From assembly GCA_949775045.1 (NCBI GenBank), contig OX459104.1, positions 17,552,431 through 17,616,430 on the forward strand: 64,000 nucleotides of DNA, written 5' to 3'. Under the pieces are notes generated by a model, which saw only the letters and a list, made by a program, of their open reading frames with translations, searched no databases and was not told the DNA's origin. A program made the position numbers and the translations under genes. The first letter of the stretch is position 1; each line of letters opens with the position of its first letter. Below, piece after piece: positions 29,692-40,572 of this stretch. This stretch comes from Metridium senile. Lineage: Eukaryota; Cnidaria; Anthozoa; Actiniaria; Metridiidae.

Positions 29692-31108
29692 TCGGGAGGC
29701 CATGTATCACCCGTAAATGTAATAACAACCGTAAATGTAATACCCACCGTAAATGTAATAAAAATCAACCGTAAATGTAATACCCACCGTAAATGTAATA
29801 ACTATCAACCGTAAATGTAATAACCGACCCCACCGTAAATGTAATAAAATTTAACCATAAATGTAATAATCGAAACCCACCGTAAATGTAATAACATTCA
29901 ACCGTAAATGTAACAAGTGTTTATATTGTCATTTAACTGAACTTCAATACAGCATTGCATAACAATTAGTATTCCCTCCTTTACTGTAAATGAATACGTG
30001 ACATTATGACGTCAGCAACTAAAGGGAATATCTCTTTTTTTCTTCCAAAGTGATCTTGAACTTCTGTTTGATATAAATGCTGAATGTGAATGCTGAATTG
30101 AATGTACTGTAGTGATTGTGAGTACCCTGTACTCTGTTATATTGGTAAACAATATAAGGCTTGTACTTTTAATTAGCATCTACATAAAATGATATTTTTA
30201 CATAATTTTCAAGTACGAATGCAAATTAAAATGCGAATGGAACACGCGAGTAGCCGAACTATCATTAGGATGAATAATGGGAAACTGAAAATGAGACTCT
30301 CAGTAGAAATGTGCAACGACAAGATAGGAAAAAGAAACACAGACCAGATAGAGTCAGTGATCAGAACAGTTTTTATTTTTGCACTTGGGGAGTTTTCGGA
30401 TTCGAATCCTGCCCTGATTTAAGGCTTTATTTTTTCCTGATTCCTTTTAGTTTAAATCCAGTGTCTCGGCCATGCTTGTAAATATCTAACTGGATTACCT
30501 TCTTGCAATTTGAGAATCTTCAGTTATGAAAGGCTGCCGAGTTACCTGCCGAGTCACCTGTAATAATATATACAAGAACCCTTACAAAATATTTTTTTTA
30601 AATTGAAATTGCATAAGAGGCTGTAGAAATATTCTTGAAGTCCACAGAGCTCACATCAATTGTCACATATTATGTAGGACGTCTTTCAATTAGGTGTCAC
30701 GGAGTGCCGGTCTAGAGCCAATCATACTCACGTGCATGTCGCGGAAAATATTATACATATTTTACAGATCTTTAATTCTTCCAATTATGCACTATGCATT
30801 TTCCCTTTGGTTGATGACGTCATGACGTCACAATTCTGTATTGCAATGCTGTATTGAAGCTCAGTTAAATTACAGTGTAAACACTTGTTACATTTACGGT
30901 TGAATGTTATTACATTTACGGTGGGTTTCGATTATTACATTTATGGTTAAATTTTATTACATTTACGGTGGGGTCGGTTATTACATTTACGGTTGATAGT
31001 TATTACATTTACGGTGGGTATTACATTTACGGTTGATTTTTATTACATTTGCGGTGGGTATTACATTTACGGTTGTTATTACATTTACGGGTGATACAGG
31101 CCATACCT
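29692..31108. mobile_element. Foldback element with CCGTAAATGTAATA iterons
   Basis: The left arm (about 29692-29965) contains some ten CCGTAAATGTAATA units with distinct spacers; the right arm (about 30830-31108) is their inverted copy with the same spacer order. The outer ends are TATCACCCGTAAATG and its complement. The central 860 bases contain a 77-codon frame (30189-30422) with no recognisable domain. GGGAGG..GGCC-type words flank both ends. Confidence 0.85.
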
Positions 31109-31224
31109 CCCTTCATCAGGTGTGGAGAGTTTTACATGGATATGCTATTATAGTGATATGCCGAAATGACGTGATATGATTGCGTTAAACAAACACATGA
31201 AAGTAAAAAATATATAGATTAAAA

Positions 31225-31500
31225 TGTTTCGTCACGTTTATTGAGACCGTTAGGTTCAAGAGTATTAGCAAGGTTAGTTATATAGTGCGCTTCTTTGGCT
31301 TTGCGTATAGCGTCACGAGGAAAGAAGAATGTTAGAGGCAGTGTAGTTAGCGCTGTTAAGAAAATGTTCGGTTACGGTGGTGGGGGGAGATTTGATGTTA
31401 AGTTTGTCAATAGGTCTTCTGTGTTCATTAAATCTGTCTTTTATTCGGCGTTTAATTTTTCCAATGTAAAAAAAAAGAGAGAACATAATGTAAAATAATG
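31225..31500 (-). pseudogene. Penelope-like element fragment: GIY-YIG endonuclease end
   Basis: The minus strand encodes FYIGKIKRRIKDRFNEHRR followed by VTEHFLN and, after a one-base frame change near 31320, AIRKAKEAHYITNLANTLEP and GLNKRDETF with a stop. This is the C-terminal GIY-YIG domain region of a Penelope-like retroelement as I remember it. It is truncated upstream and frameshifted. Confidence 0.65.
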
Positions 31501-31789
31501 AACGTTTATGCAAAACATAAAGCAATACCACCTGAATAAATTGTTTCAATTTCCAAAAACGAAAATTGAAAAACGAAAGATCAAAAGTCTCAATTAAAAA
31601 ATCAAAACCATATTTTAAACATTGAATTAGTAGTTTAGTTTGCCCTTTGAATTTTGATTTTCCGAGAAAGCGGAGCACTAGAATCTTGCCCTAGGACACA
31701 AAACAATCGGCTGGCGGATTACGAGACACCACTTCTCTTCGTCTTGCAGCGAGTATACGCCAAACGGGCGTTTAGTTCACTATGAAATT

Positions 31790-32510
31790 ATCTTCATATG
31801 TCAAGGATAAAATGAAGTAAAAATTATTGCCACTTTGAAACGCTGTTTTCCTTTTGTTTTTGTTTGTTTTGATCAAATTCAACTTTTGACTTCCAACTTT
31901 ACAGTTTGTCTAAAGGCGGCGTATTTTCAAAGCCATGTCTCTGATTTTTGTCGCCTTTGAATTGCATTTCATTGCACCGTAGGCTTCAGGGTTTAGGTTA
32001 CCAGAAAGTTCACAAGATGGAAAGTCTTTTGTAGTGTTTACAACATGAGCGGCCGTGTTGTATCGGCAGATACAATCGCAAGCCGAAGGCGCGCGATTGT
32101 ATCGCCGATACAACACGGACGCGAATGTTGTAAACTACTTAAAAAATGTCTAGGTTAGCTCTTTCATATTTTACCAAAATTTTCAAGATTAAAATAGATT
32201 TTGCCGTAAAATTACCAGTTAAAACTTATGCAAATCAGGATATACAACACTAGTGTTGTATCAGATTTACAACACTCGTCATGGTCATGATTTCTTTTGA
32301 AAATGTCTCATTAATTATTCATGAATTTTTTAATACATTTTAATAGCCGTTTTTAGTAGATGTAATAGCTTATAACAGAACAACTCTTATTAAAATTGTG
32401 AGCTGTCAATCAAAAACCATGTCTCTACCGGTGAAATAGAGCATAGCTTTTTTGAGTGAATCAACCAATCAGAGCTTACGTACTATCTAAGCTATATTAT
32501 AATAAATGTT
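31790..32510. mobile_element. Foldback/MITE family member, inverse copy of 22480-22810
   Basis: Matches 22480-22810 in reverse orientation, ending in GTCTCTACCGGTGAAATAGAGC and CTATCTAAGCTATATTATA. It includes an internal hairpin at about 32034-32150 (GTTTACAACAT, GTGTTGTATCGGC-type arms). Confidence 0.6.
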
Positions 32511-32671
32511 AGTGTTATTATTATAAAGGAGTCTCTTTGTTAGAGTACTATTCACCTGACGCGCCAGGCGTGCTAGGTTCTTTGTCTATTGTCTGTTGAC
32601 GAACTCTTTTAGAGTCTTCGGCTTTGCAGATGTTTTGTATTAGCATTATCCCTCGGAGACAAACCCTAACA

Positions 32672-32680
32672 TATAAAAAG
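32672..32680 (+). promoter_or_regulatory. TATA-box-like TATAAAAAG, unit A1
   Basis: TATAAAAAG with the donor-like GTAG|GTATGT about 180 bases downstream (GT at 32852). Equivalent boxes lie at 33833 (A2), 34326 (B2), 35121 (A3) and 35638 (B3, one A longer); unit B1 has TTTTAAAAAG near 33167. Confidence 0.5.
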
Positions 32681-33832
32681 CCTCTATTTTAACCCGTTAT
32701 TGGCTCGAATTGTACTTTTTCTAATTTGAAAACTGAATGACATTGATGAGAAAAGATATCTGTTTAAATAAGTCTTAGACTGTGTCTTCGATCCGCCGGC
32801 TTGCTAGATACCTCGCTTGTGAAGAATTGAAGAATCATTTCAAGCTTGTAGGTATGTATTAAACTTGTAGGAACTGAACTTCTATACTAAACATGTTTTT
32901 TTTTTGTCAAACATAACACAATGATAGTTAGTTTAATTATTTTTACAAAACTAACTAAACATTTATCAGTGCAAACAAACTCATGGTTTTTCTCTTTAGT
33001 TAAAATCTAATTGTCAAGTTTTAGTTGAGTTTGAGTTAAGTATGAGTTAACTTATTATTGTTAATATATACCAAATGAATATTGTCACATGTCTGCTCTT
33101 GGAAAATAAGCATTAACCTTCGGCCATGCTGCACACCGGCAAATATTATACAGACAAAACCTAGCTTTTAAAAAGCCTCTATTTGAGTCCCTTATTAAAT
33201 AGAATTTGACATCTTGACGTTGTTATAACAATTTTGAATGAGATTTATGCAAAACAGAGAGTCAGTGTACATACATATCTGATCTATGTCTCGTATCCAC
33301 CTGGCTGGATACATTGTTACTAGAATTGAGGAAACTTATTTTGAAATTGAACTAAGGTATGTATTAAGCTTATGGGAATTGTATTTTTTTCTTAACAATT
33401 TTTTTTTTGTCATACTTTTAATATACGAATATAGTTAGCCGGAAACTTAAATGGTCTATTTTCACACAAACTCACTAAAACTGATCAGAATCTTGTTTTA
33501 GTGCATGACTTCATGACTTTTAATGTTTATCAAACTACCACACAAAAATACCAACAAAATATGTTTATATAGAAATGGCAAGAAGGACCTTAAAAAGATG
33601 TTTAAATTCTTAAAATAATTTTCTTCCTTTTAAGATTCGACGAAGAAAGCATACATACACACATACATAATTTATTTGCATGGAAACGCTGCTTAAGTTG
33701 GCAACTTTACCATACGCGCCAGGTGTGCTTGGCACTTTGTCTGTTGTCTAGATCTGTTGACGAACTTGATAGAGTCTTCGGCTTTTGCAGATGTTTTGTA
33801 TTAGCATTATCCCTCGGAGACAAACCCTAGCA

Positions 33833-33841
33833 TATAAAAAG
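33833..33841 (+). promoter_or_regulatory. TATA-box-like TATAAAAAG, unit A2
   Basis: Same context as unit A1; donor-like GT at 34018. Confidence 0.5.
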
Positions 33842-34325
33842 CCTCTATTTGAACCCGTTATTGGCTCGAATTGTACTTTATCAAATTTGCAAACTGATTG
33901 ACATTGATGAGAAAAGATATCTGTTTAAATAAGTTTTAGATCAAGATAAGTTGCACAAACAGTTTCTGAACTGTGTCTTCGCTACTGAAGATTTGAAGAA
34001 TCATTTTGAGCTTGTAGGTATGTATGAAACTTGTAGGAACTGAAGCTCTATACTAAACATGTTTTTTTTTGTCAAACATAACACAATAATAGTTAGTTTA
34101 TTTTACAAAACTAACTTAACATTTTCAAACTCATGGTTTTTCTCTTTGGTTTTAATCTAATTGTACATGTCGAGTTTGAGTTGAGTTTGAGTTGAGTTTG
34201 AGTTGACATATTTTTGTTAATTAATCTGACACCAAATGAATATTGTCACATATCTGCTCTTTGAAAATAGTCATTAGCCTTCGGCCATCCTGCACACACA
34301 GATATTATACAGACAAAACCTAGCT

Positions 34326-34334
34326 TATAAAAAG
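34326..34334 (+). promoter_or_regulatory. TATA-box-like TATAAAAAG, unit B2
   Basis: Within CCTAGCTTATAAAAAGCCTC; donor-like CTAAG|GTATAT at 34551. Confidence 0.5.
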
Positions 34335-35120
34335 CCTCTATTTGAGTCCCTTATTAAGTAGAATTTGACATGTTGACGTTGCTATTACAATTTTGAATGA
34401 TATTTCAGTAAAACAGAGATCGATTTTGACCTTGTTTTGAACGGTTTTTGATAAGTCAGTGTACATACATATCAGATCTATCTCTTGTATCCGCCTGACT
34501 GGATACATTGTTTCTACAATTGAAGAAACATATTTTGAAATTTAACTAAGGTATATATTAAGCTTATGGGAATTGTATTTTTTTCTTAACATTTTTTTTT
34601 TGTGATACTTTTAATGCACAAAAATAGTTAGCCGGAAACTAATGGTATATTTTCACACAATTTTACTAAAACTGATCAGAAATTCTGTTTTAATACATCA
34701 TGCACTTCATGACTTTTAATGTTTATCAAACTACCATACAAAAATATTGACAAAACATGTTTATATAGAAATGGCAAGAAGGACCATAAAAAGATGTTGT
34801 TTAATTTCTTAAAATGATCATGATTTTCAATTCTACCTACTTAATTTTGATGAAGAGCCCATACACACACCCATACATAATTTATTTATTTGGTAACGCT
34901 GGTTAAATTTCGCAACTTTACCATACCTTACCTTAAATAATTAATTCTATGTCTAGTCTAAGTTTTTAAATATATCCTAAGTCATTCCATTTTGAATGCT
35001 TGAGAACTTCATGATCTTAGATGTTATTTGGTATTTTATATATTATTCTAGCCGCCTTGATCATGTAAATGTTCTATGTTTGGCAACCGTAACAACAGAT
35101 ATACAGACATACCCTAACCT

Positions 35121-35129
35121 TATAAAAAG
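35121..35129 (+). promoter_or_regulatory. TATA-box-like TATAAAAAG, unit A3
   Basis: Within CCCTAACCTTATAAAAAGTA; donor-like GTAG|GTATGT with GT at 35346. Confidence 0.5.
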
Positions 35130-35869
35130 TATATTTTAGTATATTCCGATATTGGCTCGAATTGTATTGCAACATTCAATGACATTGATGTGAAAAGATA
35201 TCGGTCTTAATAACATTGTGTTAGTAAGTTTTAGATCGACATATGTGGCACAAACAGTTTCTGAAATGTGTCTTCGCGATCCTCCCGGCGGCTGGCTGAA
35301 TCGGCTTCGCTACTGAAGATTTTTAGAATAATTTTGAGCTTGTAGGTATGTATGAAACTTGTAGGAACTGAAGTACTATACTAAACATGTTTTTTTGTCA
35401 AACATAACACAATAGAAGTAAGGTTATTTTACAAAACTAACTAAACATTTATCAGTGCAAACAGGCTCATGGTTTTTCTCTTTGGTTAAAATCTAATTGT
35501 CGAGTTTAAGTTGAGTTAAGTTGAGTTTGAGTTGATTTTGAGTTCTTCTTAATATATACCAAATGAATATTGTCACAGATCTGCTCTTTGAAAATAAGCC
35601 CTTCGGCCATCCTGCACATTGCAGACAAAACCTAGCTTATAAAAAAGCCTCTATTTGAGTCCCTTATTCAGTAGAGTTTGACATTATGATCAAGTTACGT
35701 TGTTACTACAATTTTGAATGAGATTTATTATAAGCTAAACTGAGATCGATTTTGACCGTGTTTTGAACGGTTTTTGAAGTCAGTCTACATACATATCGGA
35801 TCTCTGTCTGGATACATTGTTTCTAGAACTAGACGATATCTATGGATCGTTTACTCGTGCTTCTGATCA

Positions 35870-36640
35870 GTTATAATTCTTGGCTTTCACGTGACGTCAT
35901 CAATTTTTTTATTTCGAAAATATTAGTTATATTTACTTCTGGCAGTAATACTCTTTAGAGCTCCCCTAAATGAACATTTGTGCCAAATCTTGTGTCTTTG
36001 CTCTGTTTTGGTTTCGAAATATAAGCGAGACAATTTGTGTCACGCAACTCTAGTCACGCATCTTTAGTAGTCGAAAATCAAGCTAGATTCATGTCAGTTT
36101 AGTATTTATCGATGTTTGATTAAACTAAAAACCTTAGAATTATCATTAGAAAGCTAAATTACTGGCATTTTCGCCGTACATTTTAGGAATTTTAGGATTT
36201 TGCGAAGTTCAGCTTTTGGCGGCCATGCTGGTGTCCCTCTTAGGCGTATATTGGCGGCGCCATACATTTCACTGTAATCAAGGCGCATATTCACTGGCTC
36301 TATATTCGGTCACAATTAGTCCATTTACGCTCAAATTTTGGCAAATCATAAATTGTTCATCTGGCTTTAAGCTAATGTGGCCTAGATTGCTATTTGCATC
36401 GAAGAAAAGATATGGTTAATGATATAATCAACACAACCGGACATGCTTTTCCCATACATTTCTTACTAAAATTTTTAGTAATAGCTTGACTATAACTCTG
36501 CCAATATTCATTGTTCTGACCTCATATTTGCTAACACTGCTAAATAAAGTATGTGCTTCATGAATTCAATGATTGTTTACAGTTTAAGAGATAATTTAGG
36601 GACTTTCAATATGGTCACGTGATAGGTGAAAGCCACCAAT
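35870..36640. mobile_element. Possible MITE with GGCTTTCACGTGAC-like ends
   Basis: TTGGCTTTCACGTGACGTC at about 35880 is loosely mirrored near 36635 (GTCACGTGATAGGTGAAAGCC). The interior holds no gene-like frame. Confidence 0.4.
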
Positions 36641-37160
36641 TGTTATCTTTTAGTATGGTCACTAAACCGTTATCCTATGTATAAAGCGTGCATGGCGTAT
36701 ATTGAGGTTCGACTGCTACTATTTCATATAAACATTTTATAAACACTTCGTTTTAGGGATGGGGATATACGAAAATTATAAATGCTGTTGGAGTTTAAAT
36801 GTGAAGTATTACACAATAAATACAAACTCAAAATATTATCCCCCATTACATACATAAATTCCTTGGAAACCCCAAGAGTTTTCTGAATTTAACAATTATA
36901 TATAGTGTATACATATCTAGCATGTTTAATAATTTTTCGGTCCATTGAAAATTAATTAAGAGAACAAATTTCAAAGCGTTAGCAAATTTCAAAGCGTTAA
37001 CAAATTTCAAAGCGTTAACAAATTTACGATAGCTTCGCGTGGTATGTCCTCTTATTTACCACGGTTGGCGTCATCGAACAGCCTAAATTGTTGTGGATCT
37101 ACGAGACGAAGTCATCATTCGTTTTCACAAATTAGAACATATTGACTTTCTTTCCAACAG
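36641..37160. other. Noncoding DNA upstream of gene C exon
   Basis: Three near-identical CAAATTTCAAAGCGTTAA units at about 36968-37024; otherwise AT-rich DNA without coding pattern. Confidence 0.45.
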
Positions 37161-37271
37161 CTGTTTACTTGGCTTCAATGGCGACTAACACGCCAACTGC
37201 ACCATCATCATCATCACCATGGCCACCACCACCGCCATCGCCATCGCCACCACCACAATCGTTACCTCCAG
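37161..37271 (+). CDS. Gene C Pro/Ser-rich exon (paralogue of HEPN-exon leader, HEPN missing)
   Basis: A TTTCCAACAG acceptor precedes and a GGTGAG donor follows. The exon matches the leader of the exons at 15027 and 53908 (LASMATNTPT, compare LASTATSTPS) but ends in a Pro-rich run with a donor where the others continue into HEPN. It enters and leaves in phase 1, so it can be joined in frame to the exon at 52034. The intervening intron houses Polinton 2. Confidence 0.55.
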
Positions 37272-37474
37272 GTGAGAAAATAACTAAAGTATATATAGTT
37301 AATATAGTACGTATAGAAATTAATATTTGTACAACCGTTTAAGAAATATATGGGTACACCAGGTAACTCTGGCAGAGGGGTGTGGACGAGGGGGGTGGGT
37401 AGCCTCCTCCGCAGGCAACCCTTTTACTTTTCCTCCCTTGGGATCCCTTTGTCATTTGACCGAGGGGGATTGGT

Positions 37475-37480
37475 CCCCGG
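37475..37480. repeat. Left target-site duplication CCCCGG of Polinton 2
   Basis: CCCCGG directly before the AG of the left terminal repeat; repeated at 50201-50206. Confidence 0.9.
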
Positions 37481-37630
37481 AGTAGGGTATTTATGAGAGT
37501 TCACCAACATGAATCCTGTGGGATTCGTGGGATTTGTGGGATTTGTGGGATTCATGCTCCCATCGGATTCGTGGGATTCATACTCCGGTTGGATTCGTCG
37601 GGATCATGTCGGAATCATGTCGTCGGAGTT
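37481..37630. repeat. Left terminal inverted repeat of Polinton 2
   Basis: Starts AGTAGGGTATTTATGAGAGT; the inner part is made of degenerate GGGATTCATG/GGATTCGTGG units. Similarity to the right end persists, with gaps, for about 100-150 bases. Confidence 0.9.
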
Positions 37631-37937
37631 TCGGGATGAGCTATTTTAAGTCACACAATCTGATTCGTAGATTTAATTACATTAAATTGCAACATAATAA
37701 TGTAATTGTAAATCTGAGTGAAAAAAGATATTTTTAGAACCAATATGACATCATAGGTTAAACCTATTTTTAGAATCAATATGACATCATACGTTTTGTG
37801 TACATGTATAAAGTAGTTCGCATAGTTCGAATCTCAAATGCTTCTTAGTATTATACCACTGATATACTGCTGGATAAAAGACTACTATCGTTCACCACTG
37901 TGGTACATTGAAGAAAGAATAAAGTTTCAAGAAGAAC

Positions 37938-38456
37938 ATGGCGCAAACTATCAAATGTACCAAAGAGGCAGTAATCATGGTGATAACTGATGAAGTGGAA
38001 CAAGTAGCTCGTATAAAAATCAGACATTTTCTTACCTGCTGGTACGCGGAAATCTGTCAAAGGAAGGTTTACCTTGAATTTCAGTGCGAAGGTTGTGAGA
38101 AATACTGGTGTAGTCAGCGAGATCACGAATGCTGTTTGAAAACTGAACATGAAATCTTTGAAGATCACTATGACGACATAAAGAATGAAGTCTCTTTAGA
38201 CATGCTTCATGAAGTTTGTGAACAATTGACAAAAGCAGCTGATATCCCAATGACTTCAGAATGGGATTTATTCATTTGTCAACTTGCAAATATGACATCA
38301 CACCTCACCTGTACTCTATGGCTTGAGATGGTGAATGCTGATGGTGAAGAAGAAAAGATGTATGATGTAATAAAGAACTTATGTAACTGTATGGACGGTT
38401 CGTCTCAATTAGATAGTGAGCTGTTCTCATGGTTTATCGAATATTTACAACGTTAG
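37938..38456 (+). CDS. Cysteine-rich Polinton 2 protein, 172 aa, unknown
   Basis: An ATG-started frame with a cluster of Cys/His residues in the first half (CWYAEIC, QCEGCEKYWCSQRDHECC), suggesting metal binding, and an acidic helical second half. Its position between the left terminal repeat and the integrase marks it as an element gene. I do not recognise a family; no counterpart is visible in Polinton 1. A TATAAA-like sequence lies at about 37807. Confidence 0.6.
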   Translation: MAQTIKCTKEAVIMVITDEVEQVARIKIRHFLTCWYAEICQRKVYLEFQCEGCEKYWCSQRDHECCLKTEHEIFEDHYDDIKNEVSLDMLHEVCEQLTKAADIPMTSEWDLFICQLANMTSHLTCTLWLEMVNADGEEEKMYDVIKNLCNCMDGSSQLDSELFSWFIEYLQR

Positions 38457-38552
38457 ATAAAAACATAAATTTGTATTGTGAAAATTAATAAAAGATATTA
38501 CATTTAAAGAATTGCTTCATTTATACTATACTCTTCCTTGAGTGCAGACGAA

Positions 38553-38750
38553 ATGGGATGCTTCAGTTCTATTCCTAATATCAAACTTCAAGATATTTGC
38601 CGCAAAATCCGCTGTGTTCTGGCTTGCTGTGGTGGGAAAGTAGTTATTGAAAATTCTTATATTGATGGAGAAAGTACTAGAGAATCTGTATTACAAGTTA
38701 AACCAAGGAGGGGGTCTCGGAAGCGTCGATGCCCTCTATCATGCTGCTAA
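38553..38750 (+). CDS. Possible small acylated protein, 65 aa, overlapping integrase start
   Basis: This frame starts MGCFSSIPN, a good N-myristoylation signal (Gly2, Ser5/6) with a Cys at position 3 that could be palmitoylated, and ends with a basic, Cys-rich tail. It overlaps the first 86 bases of the integrase in another frame. Whether it is translated is unknown. Confidence 0.3.
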   Translation: MGCFSSIPNIKLQDICRKIRCVLACCGGKVVIENSYIDGESTRESVLQVKPRRGSRKRRCPLSCC

Positions 38751-39732
38751 AAAGAGAAACAGAAAAATTACTAGGAAAGAAGTTCAAGAGTGGTTAAGAG
38801 CGCAACGTGTTTATTCTCTACACAGACCAGTAATCAAACACTTTAGGAGAAATCGAGTTTTTGCTAAATCCGTAGATTCACTTTGGGAAATAGATTTGAT
38901 AGATTTACAATCGCTTAAGGCTTACAATAGCAATTATAAGTATGTAGTGACCTGCATAGATGTATTGTCTAAGTACGCGTGGGTGGAAGCTTTGAAAAAT
39001 AAGTCGGCTGATGCACTTCTAGATGCATTTAAACTGATCTTGAAGAAATCAGGTCGTAAACCAGTAAAAATACATGCTGATCGTGGTAGTGAGTTTATAA
39101 ACAAGAAATACCAATCCTTTTTAAAGCAGAAAGGTATAGGGTTCTACCATACATTCAATGAAACTAAAGCTAGTGTTGTAGAGCGTTTTAATCGAACACT
39201 AAAGCAACGTATGTATCGTTACTTTACTTTCAAGGGAACATTGAAATACATAGATGTACTACCTGATCTACTTGATGCTTACAACAATTCGTATCACCGT
39301 AGTATTAAGAGAACACCTGCATCAGTCAATAAAAGCAATGAGAAGAAAGTCTGGATGACATTATATAGCAATCAACCTCCCAAAAAGAGATATGCATTTC
39401 AAGTCGGGGATAAAGTTTGCGTTTCAAAAATGAAAAAGCTTTTTGACAAAGGTTACCTACCTAATTGGAGTGAAGAGATATTTACTATTTCTAAGCGCAT
39501 TCCACGCAACCCCCCTGTTTATAAATTAAAAGAATATGATGGAGAAGAGTTAGAGGGAACATTTTACAAGCAAGAACTTCAACGTGTTAAGACACTTGAA
39601 AATGAACAAACCTATAAGATAGAAAAAATACTGAAAAAACGTAAACGAGGCAAAGAAATAGAATATTTTGTAAAGTGGCTTGGATATCCTGATAAATACA
39701 ATAGTTGGGTTTCAAGTCGTGATATTGAATAA
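38665..39732 (+). CDS. Polinton 2 DDE integrase with C-terminal chromodomain, 355 aa
   Basis: From the first in-frame ATG: helical N-terminal part with WLRAQRVYSLHRPV, RVE core with Asp in DSLWEIDLIDLQ, Asp in IHADRGSEFINKKY and Glu in SVVERFNRTLKQR, about 33 residues after the second Asp. Then an SH3-like segment (FQVGDKVCVSKMKKLF) and a chromodomain at the end (EKILKKRKRGKEIEYFVKW, LGYPDKYNSW). Chromodomain integrases target marked chromatin. The integrase of Polinton 1 lacks it. The catalytic residues are all present. Confidence 0.93.
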   Translation: MEKVLENLYYKLNQGGGLGSVDALYHAAKKRNRKITRKEVQEWLRAQRVYSLHRPVIKHFRRNRVFAKSVDSLWEIDLIDLQSLKAYNSNYKYVVTCIDVLSKYAWVEALKNKSADALLDAFKLILKKSGRKPVKIHADRGSEFINKKYQSFLKQKGIGFYHTFNETKASVVERFNRTLKQRMYRYFTFKGTLKYIDVLPDLLDAYNNSYHRSIKRTPASVNKSNEKKVWMTLYSNQPPKKRYAFQVGDKVCVSKMKKLFDKGYLPNWSEEIFTISKRIPRNPPVYKLKEYDGEELEGTFYKQELQRVKTLENEQTYKIEKILKKRKRGKEIEYFVKWLGYPDKYNSWVSSRDIE

Positions 39733-39818
39733 TGATTATTGTTACTCAACCATATCATTTGATTTAATAAAAACGGTATTCATGACCAAATATGTTCATT
39801 TGTCTTCTATTAACCATG

Positions 39819-40571
39819 ATGAGTAACCAGTTTCATATGACTCTCCCGAGTAATAGCTCAGTGGGAATATTCCCTGATAATACTCTATCGAGTTTTAAAG
39901 TAAAACTTCCTGAAACCATAAATCTTGGTGGAGAGTGGGAGGTTGGACTATCGAGTATCACATTTCCTCACTCCTGGTATAGCATTACTGAAGTTAATCA
40001 AATATTTTTCTATGATGGAGGAGATGGTCAATTTTTATCAGCTCGAATTAGCAAGGGATATTACAACAGTGGGAAAGAAGTGGTTCAAGCTATCTCAGAG
40101 GTTTTGAAGAAAACGGGTGTTGATAATATCGTTTTAGAATTCAAAGAAGTATCAGAAAAAGTTCAATTTCGCTTAAGTGGTAAAGCACGAATTGCCTTTG
40201 AAAATCACTTAGCTTTATTGATAGGATTTGAATATACAAAAGTGACTATAGACAAAGATATGACATCTCCCTTTGTATGCGATTTGAATGCTGGTTTTCA
40301 ATCATTGTTTGTATACCTGGACATTATTGACTCGCAAATAGTTGGTGATATCCGAGCACCATTGCTACGTACAGTACCAGCGGGAGGAAAAGATGGAGAA
40401 ATCATCACAATCAATTATAACAGTCCGCAATTCGTCCCACTGGCAAGAAAAGAATTTGAAACCATTGAAGTACTTATAACCGATGACAAAGGAGAAAACG
40501 TGCATTTCCAGCGCGGACGCGTACTGATAACATTAACTTTCCGTCTCAGTCGTTCACCATATTTTTCATAA
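39819..40571 (+). CDS. Penton-like minor capsid protein, 250 aa
   Basis: I use the ATG at 39819 (MSNQFHMTLPSNSS); upstream in-frame ATGs at 39792 and 39816 are possible. The N-terminal segment HMTLPSNSS, the EWEVGLSSITFPHSW motif and the final VLITLTFR strand are what I know of Polinton minor capsid (penton) proteins. It is in the capsid gene order penton, basic protein, major capsid, protease, with short gaps. Stop-to-start distance to the next gene is one base. Confidence 0.83.
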   Translation: MSNQFHMTLPSNSSVGIFPDNTLSSFKVKLPETINLGGEWEVGLSSITFPHSWYSITEVNQIFFYDGGDGQFLSARISKGYYNSGKEVVQAISEVLKKTGVDNIVLEFKEVSEKVQFRLSGKARIAFENHLALLIGFEYTKVTIDKDMTSPFVCDLNAGFQSLFVYLDIIDSQIVGDIRAPLLRTVPAGGKDGEIITINYNSPQFVPLARKEFETIEVLITDDKGENVHFQRGRVLITLTFRLSRSPYFS

Positions 40572-40572
40572 A

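Larger units (their letters stand above)
32555..35860 (+). repeat. Tandem array of six first-exon-like units (A-B dimer repeated three times)
   Basis: Units alternate between two types. Type A (TTAGCATTATCCCTCGGAG, then TATAAAAAGCC) starts near 32640, 33800 and 35080. Type B (CTTCGGCCAT.CTGCACAC, CAGACAAAACCTAGCTTATA) starts near 33115, 34275 and 35600. The A-to-A spacing is about 1.16 and 1.29 kb. In five units the TATA-like box is followed after about 180-225 bases by a donor-like AG|GTATGT or AG|GTATAT. Confidence 0.8.
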
